Assembly: GCA_023412495.1 (NCBI GenBank)
Contig: JAEYNP010000129.1
Coordinates: 8,864 to 72,863, forward strand
Length of the DNA: 64,000 bases
Origin: Pseudomonadota bacterium
Lineage (GTDB): Bacteria > Desulfobacterota > Desulfobulbia > Desulfobulbales > Desulfocapsaceae
Direction: 5' to 3'
The position numbers and the translations under genes were made by a program. The notes under the pieces were generated by a model that did no database searches, was not told where the DNA came from, and saw nothing but the letters and a program-made list of their open reading frames with translations. Below, piece after piece: positions 8,163 to 16,817 of the stretch. The number at the start of each line of letters is the position of its first letter. Within the stretch, counting starts at the first letter, position 1.

Positions 8163-10178
8163 ATGCCGGTCCAAAGTCTCAAGACCCGCTTTTCCCTTTC
8201 GATTGCTGCGATATACGTCATCCTGGGAATGACGACGTTTGCCGCAATGCACATGGCCACGCAGAAGATCATAACTTCGCTCGGCACCCGATCCGCCACC
8301 AAACAGGCGCTTCTTGAGAAATCAAAGCTGATGTCGCAGGTTCAGCGCGACCTTTCCCTGTCGCTCCAGATGGCTAACTCCCCCCTCATCAGGACGTGGA
8401 TAAAGAGTGAAGGGGACGAAGACCTGAGAAAAATCGCTGTGGAAGAGCTTGAGAGTTACCGCAACAGTTTCGAGAGCAAGAGTTTCTTCCTCGCCATCGA
8501 TCGCTCGGGCAACTACTATTACAGCGACGGGGGCGCCGATCTCGCCAGGCCCCGCTATACCCTCTCCGCAGCGAATGAAAACGACGCCTGGTACTACCGG
8601 ACGATGGCCGAGATCGACAACTTCGAACTGAACATCGACTACGACAACCATCTCGACGTCAACAAGATCTGGTACAACGTGGTCATCCGGGACGACCGCG
8701 GACTGAAGATCGGCCTGGGCGGCACCGGCGTCGATATCACAGGTTTCATCGACCAACTCGTCAACACCGGCGAGCCGGGAATCGAAACCGTCATGTTCTC
8801 GACCGGCGGCATCCTGGAAGGCCATAAGAACAAAGACTATGTCATCCATAACAGCAAGGTCCGCGGCAATGGGCAAAAATACACAGTCTTCGACCTGATC
8901 GACAAGCCCGAGGAGCACCGGCTCGTGCACCGGGCCATGGAGAAACTCGCCGCCGGGGGCTCGGAGGTGGAAAATTTCCCGCTTACCGTCCAGGGCCAGG
9001 CCTATCTGGCGGCGATTGCCTACATGGAAGATATCCGCTGGTACAACCTGGTGCTGGTCGATGCCGACAAGGTCATCGGTTCTCGCCACTTTCTGCCTAT
9101 CCTGGCCACCTCCGTCACTGCGCTCCTGGTCATTGTCGTGATCATCGTCCTCCTGCTCAACAAGCTGGTGTTGACGCCGCTGGCTGAGCTCGCCGCCTCG
9201 TCCAAACGGATGGCCGAGGGGGATTTCGATATTACCGTCGCCGCCAGGGCCGACGACGAGATCGGCGAGCTTACGCGATCTTTCAACGAGATGGCCGCGA
9301 TGGTCAAGGATCACAGCGACAACCTCGAACAGAAGGTGATGCAGCGAACCGAGGAGCTGCGACTGGCAAACGATCGGCTGGCGGAGTCCAACAGGCAGAT
9401 CTTCGACAGCCTGTGCTACGCAAAGCTGATCCAGTCCTCGATCCTGCCGACGACCGAGAAGGTCAAGCCCCATCTCGACAAATTTTTCGCCCTCTATCTG
9501 CCGCGGGACATAGTTGGAGGCGATTTTTTCTTTTTCCGGCCCCTGGACGGGGGCGGCTGGCTGCTGGCGGTGATCGACTGCACCGGCCACGGCGTGCCTG
9601 GCGCCTTCATGACCATGACTGCCAACGCCATCCTGTCCCACATCATCGATTCCGACGGAATGGAGGATCCTGCGGCGATCCTCACCGTCCTCAACCAGCG
9701 CTTCCACGACGCCTTTCATCGCAACGCCGAAGGCAGGGACAGCCTCGATTACGGCCTCGACATCGGCCTGTGCCGCTTTCATCCGGCCAATGACAGCCTC
9801 GTTTTTTCGGGCGCCAGGATAGATCTGCATTATATTGCGGCCGGAGAAACTGTAACCGTCGGAGGCCAGCGCAAATCCATCGGCTATCGCCGTTCCGACC
9901 GGGCCGCACGCTTTGAAAACGAGACTGTGGCCGATGCCGGCCACAAATCTTTTTATCTCACGACCGACGGTTTGCTCGATCAGGCAGGCGGGCCGAAGGG
10001 GTGGGGATTCGGCCGCCGCAGGTTCGGCAGATTGATCGGATCCATCGCAGAACTCGGAGCAGCGGAACAGGAGGCGGCACTCCAGCAGGAACTGGCAAGG
10101 TATCAGGGTACTACCCCCCAGCGCGACGATATCACCGTCGTCGGATTCCGGGTGCGCCGGGATCCCGCAACATCATAG
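8163..10178 (+). CDS. siaA: SiaA-like membrane sensor with HAMP and PP2C-type phosphatase
   Basis: Encodes 671 residues. Order: TM1 (about 10-33), a periplasmic sensing region (about 34-305, dCache-like), TM2 (about 310-336; LLVIVVIIVLLLNKLVL), HAMP (about 336-390), a short coiled coil, then a SpoIIE/PP2C serine/threonine phosphatase (about 430-668). Metal-binding aspartates are visible in DIVGGDFFFF, VIDCTGHGVPGAF and the terminal RDDITVVGF. In Pseudomonas aeruginosa SiaA dephosphorylates SiaC; the three genes that follow match SiaB, SiaC and SiaD in order, which is the main reason for the name. ATG 8163 was chosen; a TTG three codons upstream is possible. The ribosome-binding site is weak. 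Confidence 0.86.
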   Translation: MPVQSLKTRFSLSIAAIYVILGMTTFAAMHMATQKIITSLGTRSATKQALLEKSKLMSQVQRDLSLSLQMANSPLIRTWIKSEGDEDLRKIAVEELESYRNSFESKSFFLAIDRSGNYYYSDGGADLARPRYTLSAANENDAWYYRTMAEIDNFELNIDYDNHLDVNKIWYNVVIRDDRGLKIGLGGTGVDITGFIDQLVNTGEPGIETVMFSTGGILEGHKNKDYVIHNSKVRGNGQKYTVFDLIDKPEEHRLVHRAMEKLAAGGSEVENFPLTVQGQAYLAAIAYMEDIRWYNLVLVDADKVIGSRHFLPILATSVTALLVIVVIIVLLLNKLVLTPLAELAASSKRMAEGDFDITVAARADDEIGELTRSFNEMAAMVKDHSDNLEQKVMQRTEELRLANDRLAESNRQIFDSLCYAKLIQSSILPTTEKVKPHLDKFFALYLPRDIVGGDFFFFRPLDGGGWLLAVIDCTGHGVPGAFMTMTANAILSHIIDSDGMEDPAAILTVLNQRFHDAFHRNAEGRDSLDYGLDIGLCRFHPANDSLVFSGARIDLHYIAAGETVTVGGQRKSIGYRRSDRAARFENETVADAGHKSFYLTTDGLLDQAGGPKGWGFGRRRFGRLIGSIAELGAAEQEAALQQELARYQGTTPQRDDITVVGFRVRRDPATS

Positions 10179-10189
10179 AGGCAACTTAT

Positions 10190-10735
10190 ATGAAAAAATT
10201 CGACCTGTACAATCTCAAGCAGACAGTCAATCGGCACGGGGTGCTGATCAGTTTCGCCGGGCCGTTCTCCCACGGAATTATTGAGGAACTTGGACAGGCG
10301 GTGACCAGGTACCTGGAGGCGGAGGCGGTTACCAAGGCCTCGCTGACCGATGTTTTCTCCGTCTTCATCGAGCAGACGCAGAACGTTCGCAATTATGCCA
10401 AAAGGATGGAGGCCGAGGGCAATAGCGACCACGACTTCAACAGCGGTATCGTGACCATCGGTCGCAACGAACAGCATCACGTGGTATGTTCCGGGAATTT
10501 CCTCAGGAGATCTGATGTCTCGGCCCTGACAGCCCGGCTCGACCAGCTGCACGACCTCGACAAGAAAGAGCTGAAAGCCCTGTACAAGCAGCAGCTGCGC
10601 AGCGAGCGATGCCCCGGGGAAGGCGGCGGCCTGGGTTTGATCGATATGGCGAGGAAGGCCTCGCAGCCGCTGGAATACGAAATTTACGAACTCGATGCAG
10701 ACTACTGTTTTTTCAGCCTCTGCGTGACGGTGTAG
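10190..10735 (+). CDS. siaB: SiaB family protein kinase (DUF6272)
   Basis: Encodes 181 residues, as in the SiaB family. SiaB has a GHKL-like fold and phosphorylates SiaC on threonine, opposing SiaA. The C-terminal GGGLGLIDMARKAS resembles the ATP-lid glycine box of that fold. It starts at ATG 10190, preceded by AGAGG, 11 bp after siaA, and ends 8 bp before siaC, so the genes are co-transcribed. The call rests on family features and strict gene order. Confidence 0.85.
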   Translation: MKKFDLYNLKQTVNRHGVLISFAGPFSHGIIEELGQAVTRYLEAEAVTKASLTDVFSVFIEQTQNVRNYAKRMEAEGNSDHDFNSGIVTIGRNEQHHVVCSGNFLRRSDVSALTARLDQLHDLDKKELKALYKQQLRSERCPGEGGGLGLIDMARKASQPLEYEIYELDADYCFFSLCVTV

Positions 10736-10743
10736 GAAGAGCC

Positions 10744-11124
10744 ATGGATAATCTCGTTATTGCACCAACCAAATCCTCTCCAGCAATCCTCTTCGACAGC
10801 ACCACCGGAGTCCTCGACATCTCTGGAGAGTCGTATCCGGAAAACTCCTATGAATTCTATAAGCCGGTCCTGCAGTGGCTGTCACGGTTCTGTAACTCCT
10901 TTGCCGGCGAGATCGTCTGCAATTGCCGGATGAGCTACCTCAATACCGGCAGCACCAAGAGCATGATGGACATCCTCGACTTTTTCGAGGAACGGCACGG
11001 CAAGGGTCTGAAGGTGTCCGTGTTCTGGTTTTGCGACAGCGACAACGACCGGGCCATCGAAACAGCGGAAGAATTCAAGGAAGACGTAACTTTTCCATTT
11101 GAAATCAAGCCTATCGATGAATAA
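10744..11124 (+). CDS. siaC: SiaC family regulatory phosphoprotein (DUF1987)
   Basis: Encodes 126 residues, the full size of DUF1987. The family core YLNTGSTKSMMDILDFFEE is present. Thr68, in the motif N-T-G-S-T-K, falls at the position of the Thr68 reported to be phosphorylated in P. aeruginosa SiaC. Unphosphorylated SiaC binds and activates the diguanylate cyclase SiaD. AGGAAGAG lies just before the ATG. The end overlaps the start of the next gene by 8 bp, which suggests translational coupling of switch and effector. Confidence 0.88.
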   Translation: MDNLVIAPTKSSPAILFDSTTGVLDISGESYPENSYEFYKPVLQWLSRFCNSFAGEIVCNCRMSYLNTGSTKSMMDILDFFEERHGKGLKVSVFWFCDSDNDRAIETAEEFKEDVTFPFEIKPIDE

Positions 11125-12283
11125 CAGGATACAGGGTCCAAACGACAGCAGCCGCTTGCTTTCCGCGGTCCGGGCGCAGCTGGCGGATCGGGACGACACC
11201 CGCTCATTCAGCCGGAAGGATGTCGCGGATCTGGTCGCCATCCTGGACAACCTGCAGCATCGGTTCGACCGGGTGGTGAAGATTAGCGACGGCTATCAGT
11301 ACGAGCTGAAAAACCTCGCCGGCGAACTGCAGGACGCGCTCGCCAATGTCAAGACGCTCAAAGGGTTCATTCCCATCTGCGCCTCGTGCAAGAAGGTGCG
11401 GGCCGATGACGGATACTGGCGGCAAATCGAGCAATACATCAACGAAAACTCCGACGCATCCCTGTCCCACGGTCTCTGCCCCGACTGCGCCGCCAACTAC
11501 TATAAACTGTCGAACCTGCCCGCCGAGCCCGGAACCCCGGCAGCCCGCTTTTCCCTGGAATTTTCGCCGGAAGAGCTGGAAAACCCGACAGTCTCCAAAT
11601 ATATCGGGATTCTCGGCAACGAGCATTTCGCGAAGACCCCGCTGCGCGACGAGTTGGTCCGGCTGCTGGAAAGATATGTCCTGCTGGAAAGGCGGATGAA
11701 GCACATCACCCGGATCAGCGACAAATATCAGGCGGAGTCCCTGGAGATCAGGCAGCAGCTCGAGAGGGAGGCGAGGGTCGACTACCTGACCGGACTCGCC
11801 AACCGGCGGGAGATGTATCGAGTCCTGCAGGCGGAAATCGCCAGGATCTCACGCCATGGCGGTGCACTGGCCCTTATCATCTTCGATTTCGACAATTTCA
11901 AGAAAATCAACGACACCTACGGACACGAGGCGGGTGACCTGACTTTGCAGCATGGCGCCCGACTGGTCCGGGACGTGCTCCGCCAGGAAGACAACTGCGC
12001 CCGCTGGGGCGGCGAGGAATTCCTGATCGCGCAGCCGGGCAATCACCGGGAAGGCGTGCTGCTTTCAGCCGAACGGTTGCGCCGTGCTCTCGAAGCAAAC
12101 CCCGTTCTGCATGGCAACCTGAAGATACACGTGACAGTGAGCCTCGGTGTCGCCCTCTACCGGCCGGGGGATACGCTGGCCGAGTGCATCGCCCGGGCCG
12201 ATGCCAGCCTCTATCAGGCGAAAGAGAGCGGCAGAAACTCGATCGGCCCGCTCGACGACGAGCTTCTCGGCACGCACGGTTGA
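11117..12283 (+). CDS. siaD: SiaD-type diguanylate cyclase with zinc-knuckle insert
   Basis: Encodes 388 residues. The C-terminal GGDEF domain (about 218-385) looks active: DFDNFKKINDTYGH, GGEEF at 298-302, and the inhibitory-site motif RxxD (RQED, 289-292) exactly five residues before it. The N-terminal half has two similar helical segments (FDRVVKISDGYQYE and MKHITRISDKYQAE). Between them is a small Cys4 module: CASC (88-91) and CPDC (121-124), with DDGYWRQIEQYI between. The simple P. aeruginosa SiaD is shorter and, as I recall, lacks this module. ATG 11117 overlaps siaC by 8 bp. It makes c-di-GMP, presumably when bound by SiaC. Confidence 0.88.
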   Translation: MNNRIQGPNDSSRLLSAVRAQLADRDDTRSFSRKDVADLVAILDNLQHRFDRVVKISDGYQYELKNLAGELQDALANVKTLKGFIPICASCKKVRADDGYWRQIEQYINENSDASLSHGLCPDCAANYYKLSNLPAEPGTPAARFSLEFSPEELENPTVSKYIGILGNEHFAKTPLRDELVRLLERYVLLERRMKHITRISDKYQAESLEIRQQLEREARVDYLTGLANRREMYRVLQAEIARISRHGGALALIIFDFDNFKKINDTYGHEAGDLTLQHGARLVRDVLRQEDNCARWGGEEFLIAQPGNHREGVLLSAERLRRALEANPVLHGNLKIHVTVSLGVALYRPGDTLAECIARADASLYQAKESGRNSIGPLDDELLGTHG

Positions 12284-12593
12284 GAGCATCCCTGTCCAGA
12301 TCAGGCTTCGCACACCTCACAACCGGCTTCTCTGCTATTTTCCGACACCATTTGCCTACACGGTCGTAAATCCGCCGAACCGCAGTTTGGCGTGGCCGAA
12401 TCTCTGTATTCGCCCGGGTGACCCGGAAAACCAGGCGGACAATCACCAGGATCGCACCCACTACGCCCCTCCTCCGCACTTCGAGGTTTGTATACACCGG
12501 TCGGTTTTTCCGCCTGCCGCCCTTTTCGCCGTCGGCTTCTCAACGTCTCTACAACTCGATGGAAGCTCCTTGGCGTAATCTCCTTGACATTTT
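12284..12593. other. Intergenic region after siaD
   Basis: 310 bp with no supported gene. A reverse-strand frame here continues into a shadow of siaD and is not credible. A TTGACA at 12584-12589 could be a -35 box, but no -10 is at the right distance before the inverted repeat that follows. Confidence 0.35.
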
Positions 12594-12631
12594 GGTTCTA
12601 TTATAGAAACATTCATTTCTATAATAGAACC
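12594..12631. promoter_or_regulatory. Perfect 16-bp inverted repeat upstream of asparaginase
   Basis: GGTTCTATTATAGAAA (12594-12609), a six-base loop CATTCA and TTTCTATAATAGAACC (12616-12631). The arms are exactly complementary and AT-rich in a GC-rich genome, 60 bp before the ansA start. The right arm contains TATAAT. It could be a regulator operator, a transcript hairpin or a promoter embedded in an operator; there is no T-run, so it is unlikely to be a terminator. Confidence 0.6.
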
Positions 12632-12690
12632 ATATTTGCATTTCGCCTTTTTCAGCAGATGAAGATAATTCGACTCATCGAGGTGCAACC

Positions 12691-13713
12691 GTGAAAAACA
12701 TTCTCATCCTCGCCACCGGCGGGACGATCGTCTGTTCCGATCGGGGCCAGGGTCTCTGTCCCCACTACACGGTGGAAGACCTGCTCAGGTGCGTCAGTCC
12801 CGCCCTTGCCGACTGCAAGGTCGACGGCAGGACCGTCATGAATATCGATAGCTCCAACATGACCCCCGGCCGTTGGCTGGCCATCGCCGGGGCCATTGTC
12901 GAAGCTTATCCCGACTACGACGGCTTCGTGGTCACCCACGGCACCGACACCATGGCCTATACCGGCGCGGCCCTCACCTATCTCCTGCAGGACTTGAACA
13001 AACCGGTCATCCTGACGGGCTCCCAATTTTCCATGGCCGACCGCCGCACGGACGCCCTCCAGAATCTCAACGATTCCCTGCTGCTAGCCTGCGAGGATCT
13101 CGCCGGAGTCTACATCGTCTTCGACGGCAAGGTCATCAACGGCAGCCGGGCAGTCAAGATCAAGACCCGCAGCTATGATGCCTTCGACAGCGTCAATTTT
13201 CCCCTGGTGGCGGAGATAAAGCATAACCGGATCGAGTACAACCACTCGCTCGAACCGTTCTTTACCAGAAACCCGGCAGCCCCGAATCGCCTGCCACCCT
13301 GCGTGCCGGCCCTCGAGGAGCGGCTGCTGGTGATAAAACTCTTTCCCGGCCTGCGCCCCGAGATCTTCGACTATGTCCGGGAAAATCTCAGAGGGGTCAT
13401 CATCGAAAGCTACGGCACCGGCGGGATTGCTACGGAGGTCATGGATCTTGCAGCAAAAGTCGGGGAGCTGGCCGAGGCGGGCATCGTCGTGGCCGTCACC
13501 ACCCAATGCCTCAAGGAAGGGGTGGACCTGCAGGTCTACGAGGTGGGCCGCAGACTCCCCCTCGAGAAGATCATCTATGCCGGGGACATGAACACCGAGG
13601 CCCTGGTGCCGAAGCTGATGTGGGCCATGGCTAGATCGAACGATTTCGCCGAGATCAAGCGGCTGGTGGAGACACCCGTCCGTGGCGACCTGCCGGCGAT
13701 TGTTCGGCGCTGA
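12691..13713 (+). CDS. ansA: L-asparaginase, type I-like
   Basis: Encodes 340 residues, the size of cytoplasmic type I asparaginase, and no signal peptide. It hydrolyses asparagine to aspartate and ammonia. Catalytic signatures are ILATGGTIV near the N-terminus (nucleophilic Thr) and VVTHGTDTMAYTG (second Thr-Asp pair), plus ILTGSQFSMADRRTDA. It starts at GTG 12691, supported by GAGGTG upstream. The next forward gene is an aspartase, so the two would take asparagine to fumarate and two ammonia. A terminator (13902) and repeats lie between them, so they may be separate transcripts. Confidence 0.93.
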   Translation: MKNILILATGGTIVCSDRGQGLCPHYTVEDLLRCVSPALADCKVDGRTVMNIDSSNMTPGRWLAIAGAIVEAYPDYDGFVVTHGTDTMAYTGAALTYLLQDLNKPVILTGSQFSMADRRTDALQNLNDSLLLACEDLAGVYIVFDGKVINGSRAVKIKTRSYDAFDSVNFPLVAEIKHNRIEYNHSLEPFFTRNPAAPNRLPPCVPALEERLLVIKLFPGLRPEIFDYVRENLRGVIIESYGTGGIATEVMDLAAKVGELAEAGIVVAVTTQCLKEGVDLQVYEVGRRLPLEKIIYAGDMNTEALVPKLMWAMARSNDFAEIKRLVETPVRGDLPAIVRR

Positions 13714-13800
13714 GTACTGGCAGCTTTTCGGTTAAGATCGTGAGTATGGTGTCCCATGGATTCTCCCCCGCGACCACTTGGGTTTGATGCATTTTTAAAA

Positions 13801-13870
13801 GGGCGAACACAAGGTTCGCCCCTACATCGGCGACCGTAGGCATTCGTAGGGGCGAACCTTGTGTTCGCCC
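13801..13870. repeat. 25-bp inverted repeat, REP-like element
   Basis: The arm at 13801-13825 (starting GGGCGAACACAAGGTTCGCC) is exactly complementary to 13846-13870, with a 20-base spacer. A single arm with two mismatches recurs at 40603-40627. The composition is typical of dispersed REP-like elements found in many unrelated bacteria. Confidence 0.8.
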
Positions 13871-13901
13871 GAAGTACGTTCGGCACTCAAGAAAAGGTAA
13901 T

Positions 13902-13924
13902 GGTGCACCGAGTGCACCTTTTTT
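13902..13924 (+). terminator. Rho-independent terminator after ansA
   Basis: GGTGCAC-CGA-GTGCACC is followed directly by TTTTTT. A strong 7-bp GC stem with a tri-base loop and a U-run, about 190 bp after the ansA stop, so ansA transcription should end here. Confidence 0.75.
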
Positions 13925-13951
13925 GTCATTAACTTTGGGGGAGCTATTGCC

Positions 13952-14029
13952 CGGTATCGATATCGCTATCGGTATCGAAATAGAACTTCAGAGCGTAGTA
14001 TTCGATACCGATACCGATAGCGATACCGA
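13952..14029. repeat. Iterated TATCGN hexamers forming a long inverted repeat
   Basis: The left arm (13952-13979) is a run of TATCGG/TATCGA/TATCGC hexamers and the right arm (14001-14029) is its near-complement, with two mismatches and a 21-base spacer. It sits between the ansA terminator and the aspartase gene, about 60 bp before its start codon, so it would lie in or near the 5' leader. Confidence 0.75.
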
Positions 14030-14085
14030 TTTAGAGGAAAAGCTTAAGGTAATGACATTTGGAGTGACACACTACCAAAAGGAAC

Positions 14086-15981
14086 ATGTCCATGATCATC
14101 GAACAGAGCATCATCAGGCAGGCCGCCATGGTATCCGGCCTCAGCGAGAACGATCTGACGGTCTTCTTCGGGAAGGGAAGGCCTCACAGCTACCGGCCGG
14201 GCGAGTGGCTCTTCCAGGAAGCGACCCCCCGGCGCTGGGCGGGCATCGTCCTCGAAGGCGAGATCGAACTGGTACGCGGCCTGCACGGCACCTCCCACCA
14301 TATCGCCACCATGATCGCCGGCGCCTTGATCAGCGAGGGCGCCTTCCTCGAGGACGATTCCCACAGCAACGGCGCATACACCCCCAGCGGAGCGACCGTC
14401 TGGCAGATTTCCCGGGAAGAGATCGAGGCCCTGCGGCGCGAATGCCCGGATCTTTTCTACCGCGCCGTCTCCCGGGTCGCGGTCGGCGTGAATCGGCGAC
14501 TGCGTATGCTCTCGAAGAAGCTCTGCGGCAACAGGCCCGAAGCCGTGGTGATGAGCGGCTTTCGGCTGGAGCAGGATTCGCTGGGCCTGCGCGAGCTCTC
14601 CGATGACGTCTATTACGGAGTTCAGACCCAGCGGGCCATGGAGAATTTTGCCATCTCGGGCGTCACCGTCGGCAACTTCGCCCATCTGGTTGAAGGACTC
14701 GCCATGGTGAAAAAGGCGGCGGCCCTGGCCAACCACGAACTCGGGGTACTTGACACCGAGCGTACATCCTCGATTCTCAAGGCATGCGACGAGATCCTCG
14801 CCGGCCGGCTGCACGACCAGTTCACCGTCGATATGTTCCAGGGCGGGGCCGGCACCTCGACCAACATGAACGCCAACGAGGTCATCGCCAATCGCGCCCT
14901 CGAGCTGATGGGGCATGCCAAGGGTGAATACCGCCGGCTCCATCCCAACGACCATGTCAACTGTTCGCAGTCGACCAACGACGCCTACCCCACGGCCATC
15001 AAGCTGGCCGTTCTCCTCGCCACGCGGGGCCTGACCAGGGCCATGACCGAACTGCGAACAGCCCTTGAAGAGAAAGCCGTCGAGTTCGGCGACGTCCTCA
15101 AGATGGGCCGTACCGAGAACCAGGATGCGGTGCCCATGACGCTCGGCCAGGAATTCAGCGCCTACGCGGTGATGATCGACAGCGCCGTCGGGGCCCTCAC
15201 CCGCGCCGCCGACGAATTCCTGGACATCAACATGGGGGCCACCGCCATCGGCACCGGCATCAACAGCCCGCCTGGATATGCCCGGCTCGTCACCGAAAAG
15301 CTCGCGGAAGTCAGTGGTTTTCCTCTGCGCAAGGCCCGCAACCTGGTGGAGGCGACCCAGAACGCCGGGACCTTCGTGCAGATGTCCGCAACGCTGAAGA
15401 GGGCCGCGGTGCAGATCTCCAAAATCTGCAACGACCTGCGCTGGATGTCTTCCGGCCCCCGTTGCGGCTTAAACGAGATCAACCTGCCGCCGATGCAGCC
15501 GGGTTCCTCGATCATGCCCGGCAAGGTCAACCCGGTCATCCCCGAGCTGATCAACCAGATCTGCTACCAGGTGATAGGCTACGATGCGGTGGTTTCCATG
15601 GCCGCCGAGGCCAGCGAACTGGAGCTGTGCATGGCCGAGCCGATCATCGCCTACGACCTCCTGCACGGCATGATGATCCTGAAGAACGGCTGCGTGACGC
15701 TTGCCGCCCGCTGCGTGAGCGGCATTACCGCCAACCGGGAGATCTGCCGCGGCTATGTTGAGAGAAGCATCGGCCTTGTCACCGCCCTGGTGCCGGTTAT
15801 CGGCTATGAGCAGTCGGCTGCGATCGCCAAGGAGGCCCTGCAGGGTGGCGGCTCGGTCTACGAGTTGGTGCTGGAGAAAGGGATGCTCTCACGGGAACGG
15901 CTGGACGAGATGCTTCGGCCGGAAAATATGACCGACCCCAGGGAGATCCCGAGAAACGGGGGAAAAGCGGTGGCGGCTTAA
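14086..15981 (+). CDS. aspA: Aspartate ammonia-lyase fused to N-terminal cyclic-nucleotide-binding domain
   Basis: Encodes 631 residues; ordinary aspartase has about 470. Residues 1-150 form a Crp-like cyclic-nucleotide-binding beta-roll (YRPGEWLFQEAT, GIVLEGEIELVRG, ALISEGAFL). Residues about 160-620 are aspartase: SQSTNDAYPTA, GRTENQDAVPMTLGQEF, and the fumarase/aspartase signature GSSIMPGKVNPV in the catalytic loop. The enzyme converts aspartate to fumarate and ammonia. The fused sensor suggests allosteric control by a nucleotide or a structural role; ligand residues cannot be judged. AAGGA precedes the ATG. Similar fusions are, to my knowledge, annotated in other Desulfobacterota. Confidence 0.93.
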   Translation: MSMIIEQSIIRQAAMVSGLSENDLTVFFGKGRPHSYRPGEWLFQEATPRRWAGIVLEGEIELVRGLHGTSHHIATMIAGALISEGAFLEDDSHSNGAYTPSGATVWQISREEIEALRRECPDLFYRAVSRVAVGVNRRLRMLSKKLCGNRPEAVVMSGFRLEQDSLGLRELSDDVYYGVQTQRAMENFAISGVTVGNFAHLVEGLAMVKKAAALANHELGVLDTERTSSILKACDEILAGRLHDQFTVDMFQGGAGTSTNMNANEVIANRALELMGHAKGEYRRLHPNDHVNCSQSTNDAYPTAIKLAVLLATRGLTRAMTELRTALEEKAVEFGDVLKMGRTENQDAVPMTLGQEFSAYAVMIDSAVGALTRAADEFLDINMGATAIGTGINSPPGYARLVTEKLAEVSGFPLRKARNLVEATQNAGTFVQMSATLKRAAVQISKICNDLRWMSSGPRCGLNEINLPPMQPGSSIMPGKVNPVIPELINQICYQVIGYDAVVSMAAEASELELCMAEPIIAYDLLHGMMILKNGCVTLAARCVSGITANREICRGYVERSIGLVTALVPVIGYEQSAAIAKEALQGGGSVYELVLEKGMLSRERLDEMLRPENMTDPREIPRNGGKAVAA

Positions 15982-16006
15982 GCTGCGCCTTTCCCAGGAT
16001 ATTTTG

Positions 16007-16780
16007 TCAGACGGATATCGCCGCGGAAATCTGCTTGGCCAGCTCGATGAGGAGAGTGGCGTACCGCTCTTCGAAGGCCTCCATGGTAAAGCGGGCGGTG
16101 GAGGAATCAAAGCTCACCCCGCCGACCACCCTGCCGCTGTGGCGGTTGAAGATCGGCGCGCCGATGGAGATCAGTCCGGGCAGGAAGACCTCCTTGTTGA
16201 GGGAATACCCCCTCTCCCTGATCGCCCGCAACTCCCCGAGCAGGATCTGCCGGTCAAGACCGGTCCGCACCGCCTGCCGCTCCTGATCCGCACGCTCCAG
16301 GAAACCGGCCAACTGATCGTCATCCATATAGGCCATGGCCGCCTTGCCGGTAGCCAGATTGTAGAGGTCCCCCGCCGCGGTAAAATGGAGAAAGGCGAGC
16401 GTATCCTTGGACTCCCGCCGGTAAACCAGATAGATGTTGTTGCCCTGGATCAGTCCCACGTCGACGTGCAGGTCGTGCAGTTTGTGGATCTCATCCACAT
16501 AGGGTTTGATGATTCGAACGATCTCCGCCTTCTGCAGGAAGGAATGGGCCAGGGGAATGGTCCGGATGCCGAGGGTGTAGGCCCGCCCCTGCGCCTCCTT
16601 CTGCAGATAGCCGTGCTCGCAGAGGGTATTGACGAAGCGGAAGACCGAGGTCTTGTTGATCCCCAGGATCTTCGAGATCTCCCCCAGGCTGTAGCTCGAT
16701 TTCTCCCCGCAGTAGAGGCCCAGGATCTTCAGTCCCTTGTCGAGTGTTTCCGAGATGTTCCCTGCATTTTTCTTGATCAT
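16007..16780 (-). CDS. IclR-family transcriptional regulator
   Basis: Encodes 257 residues. An N-terminal winged HTH (about 8-70; YSLGEISKILGINKTSVFRF) is followed by the IclR effector-binding domain (about 85-255; DLYNLATGKAAMAYM, and GLISIGAPIFNRHSGRVVGG). Such regulators control catabolic genes in response to small acids. It is convergent with the aspartase gene (25 bp between stops), a plausible but unproven target. It lies 37 bp downstream of the GNAT gene on the same strand and may share its transcript. Confidence 0.92.
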   Translation of the reverse strand: MIKKNAGNISETLDKGLKILGLYCGEKSSYSLGEISKILGINKTSVFRFVNTLCEHGYLQKEAQGRAYTLGIRTIPLAHSFLQKAEIVRIIKPYVDEIHKLHDLHVDVGLIQGNNIYLVYRRESKDTLAFLHFTAAGDLYNLATGKAAMAYMDDDQLAGFLERADQERQAVRTGLDRQILLGELRAIRERGYSLNKEVFLPGLISIGAPIFNRHSGRVVGGVSFDSSTARFTMEAFEERYATLLIELAKQISAAISV

Positions 16781-16817
16781 GCGGCTGGCTGTCTGCTGAT
16801 TGTGGACGGGGCGGGAG

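Noticed and set aside
12301..12543. Reverse-strand frames between siaD and ansA as a small gene
   Set aside because: No ribosome-binding site, Arg/Gly/Pro-rich translation, and continuation into the siaD shadow.
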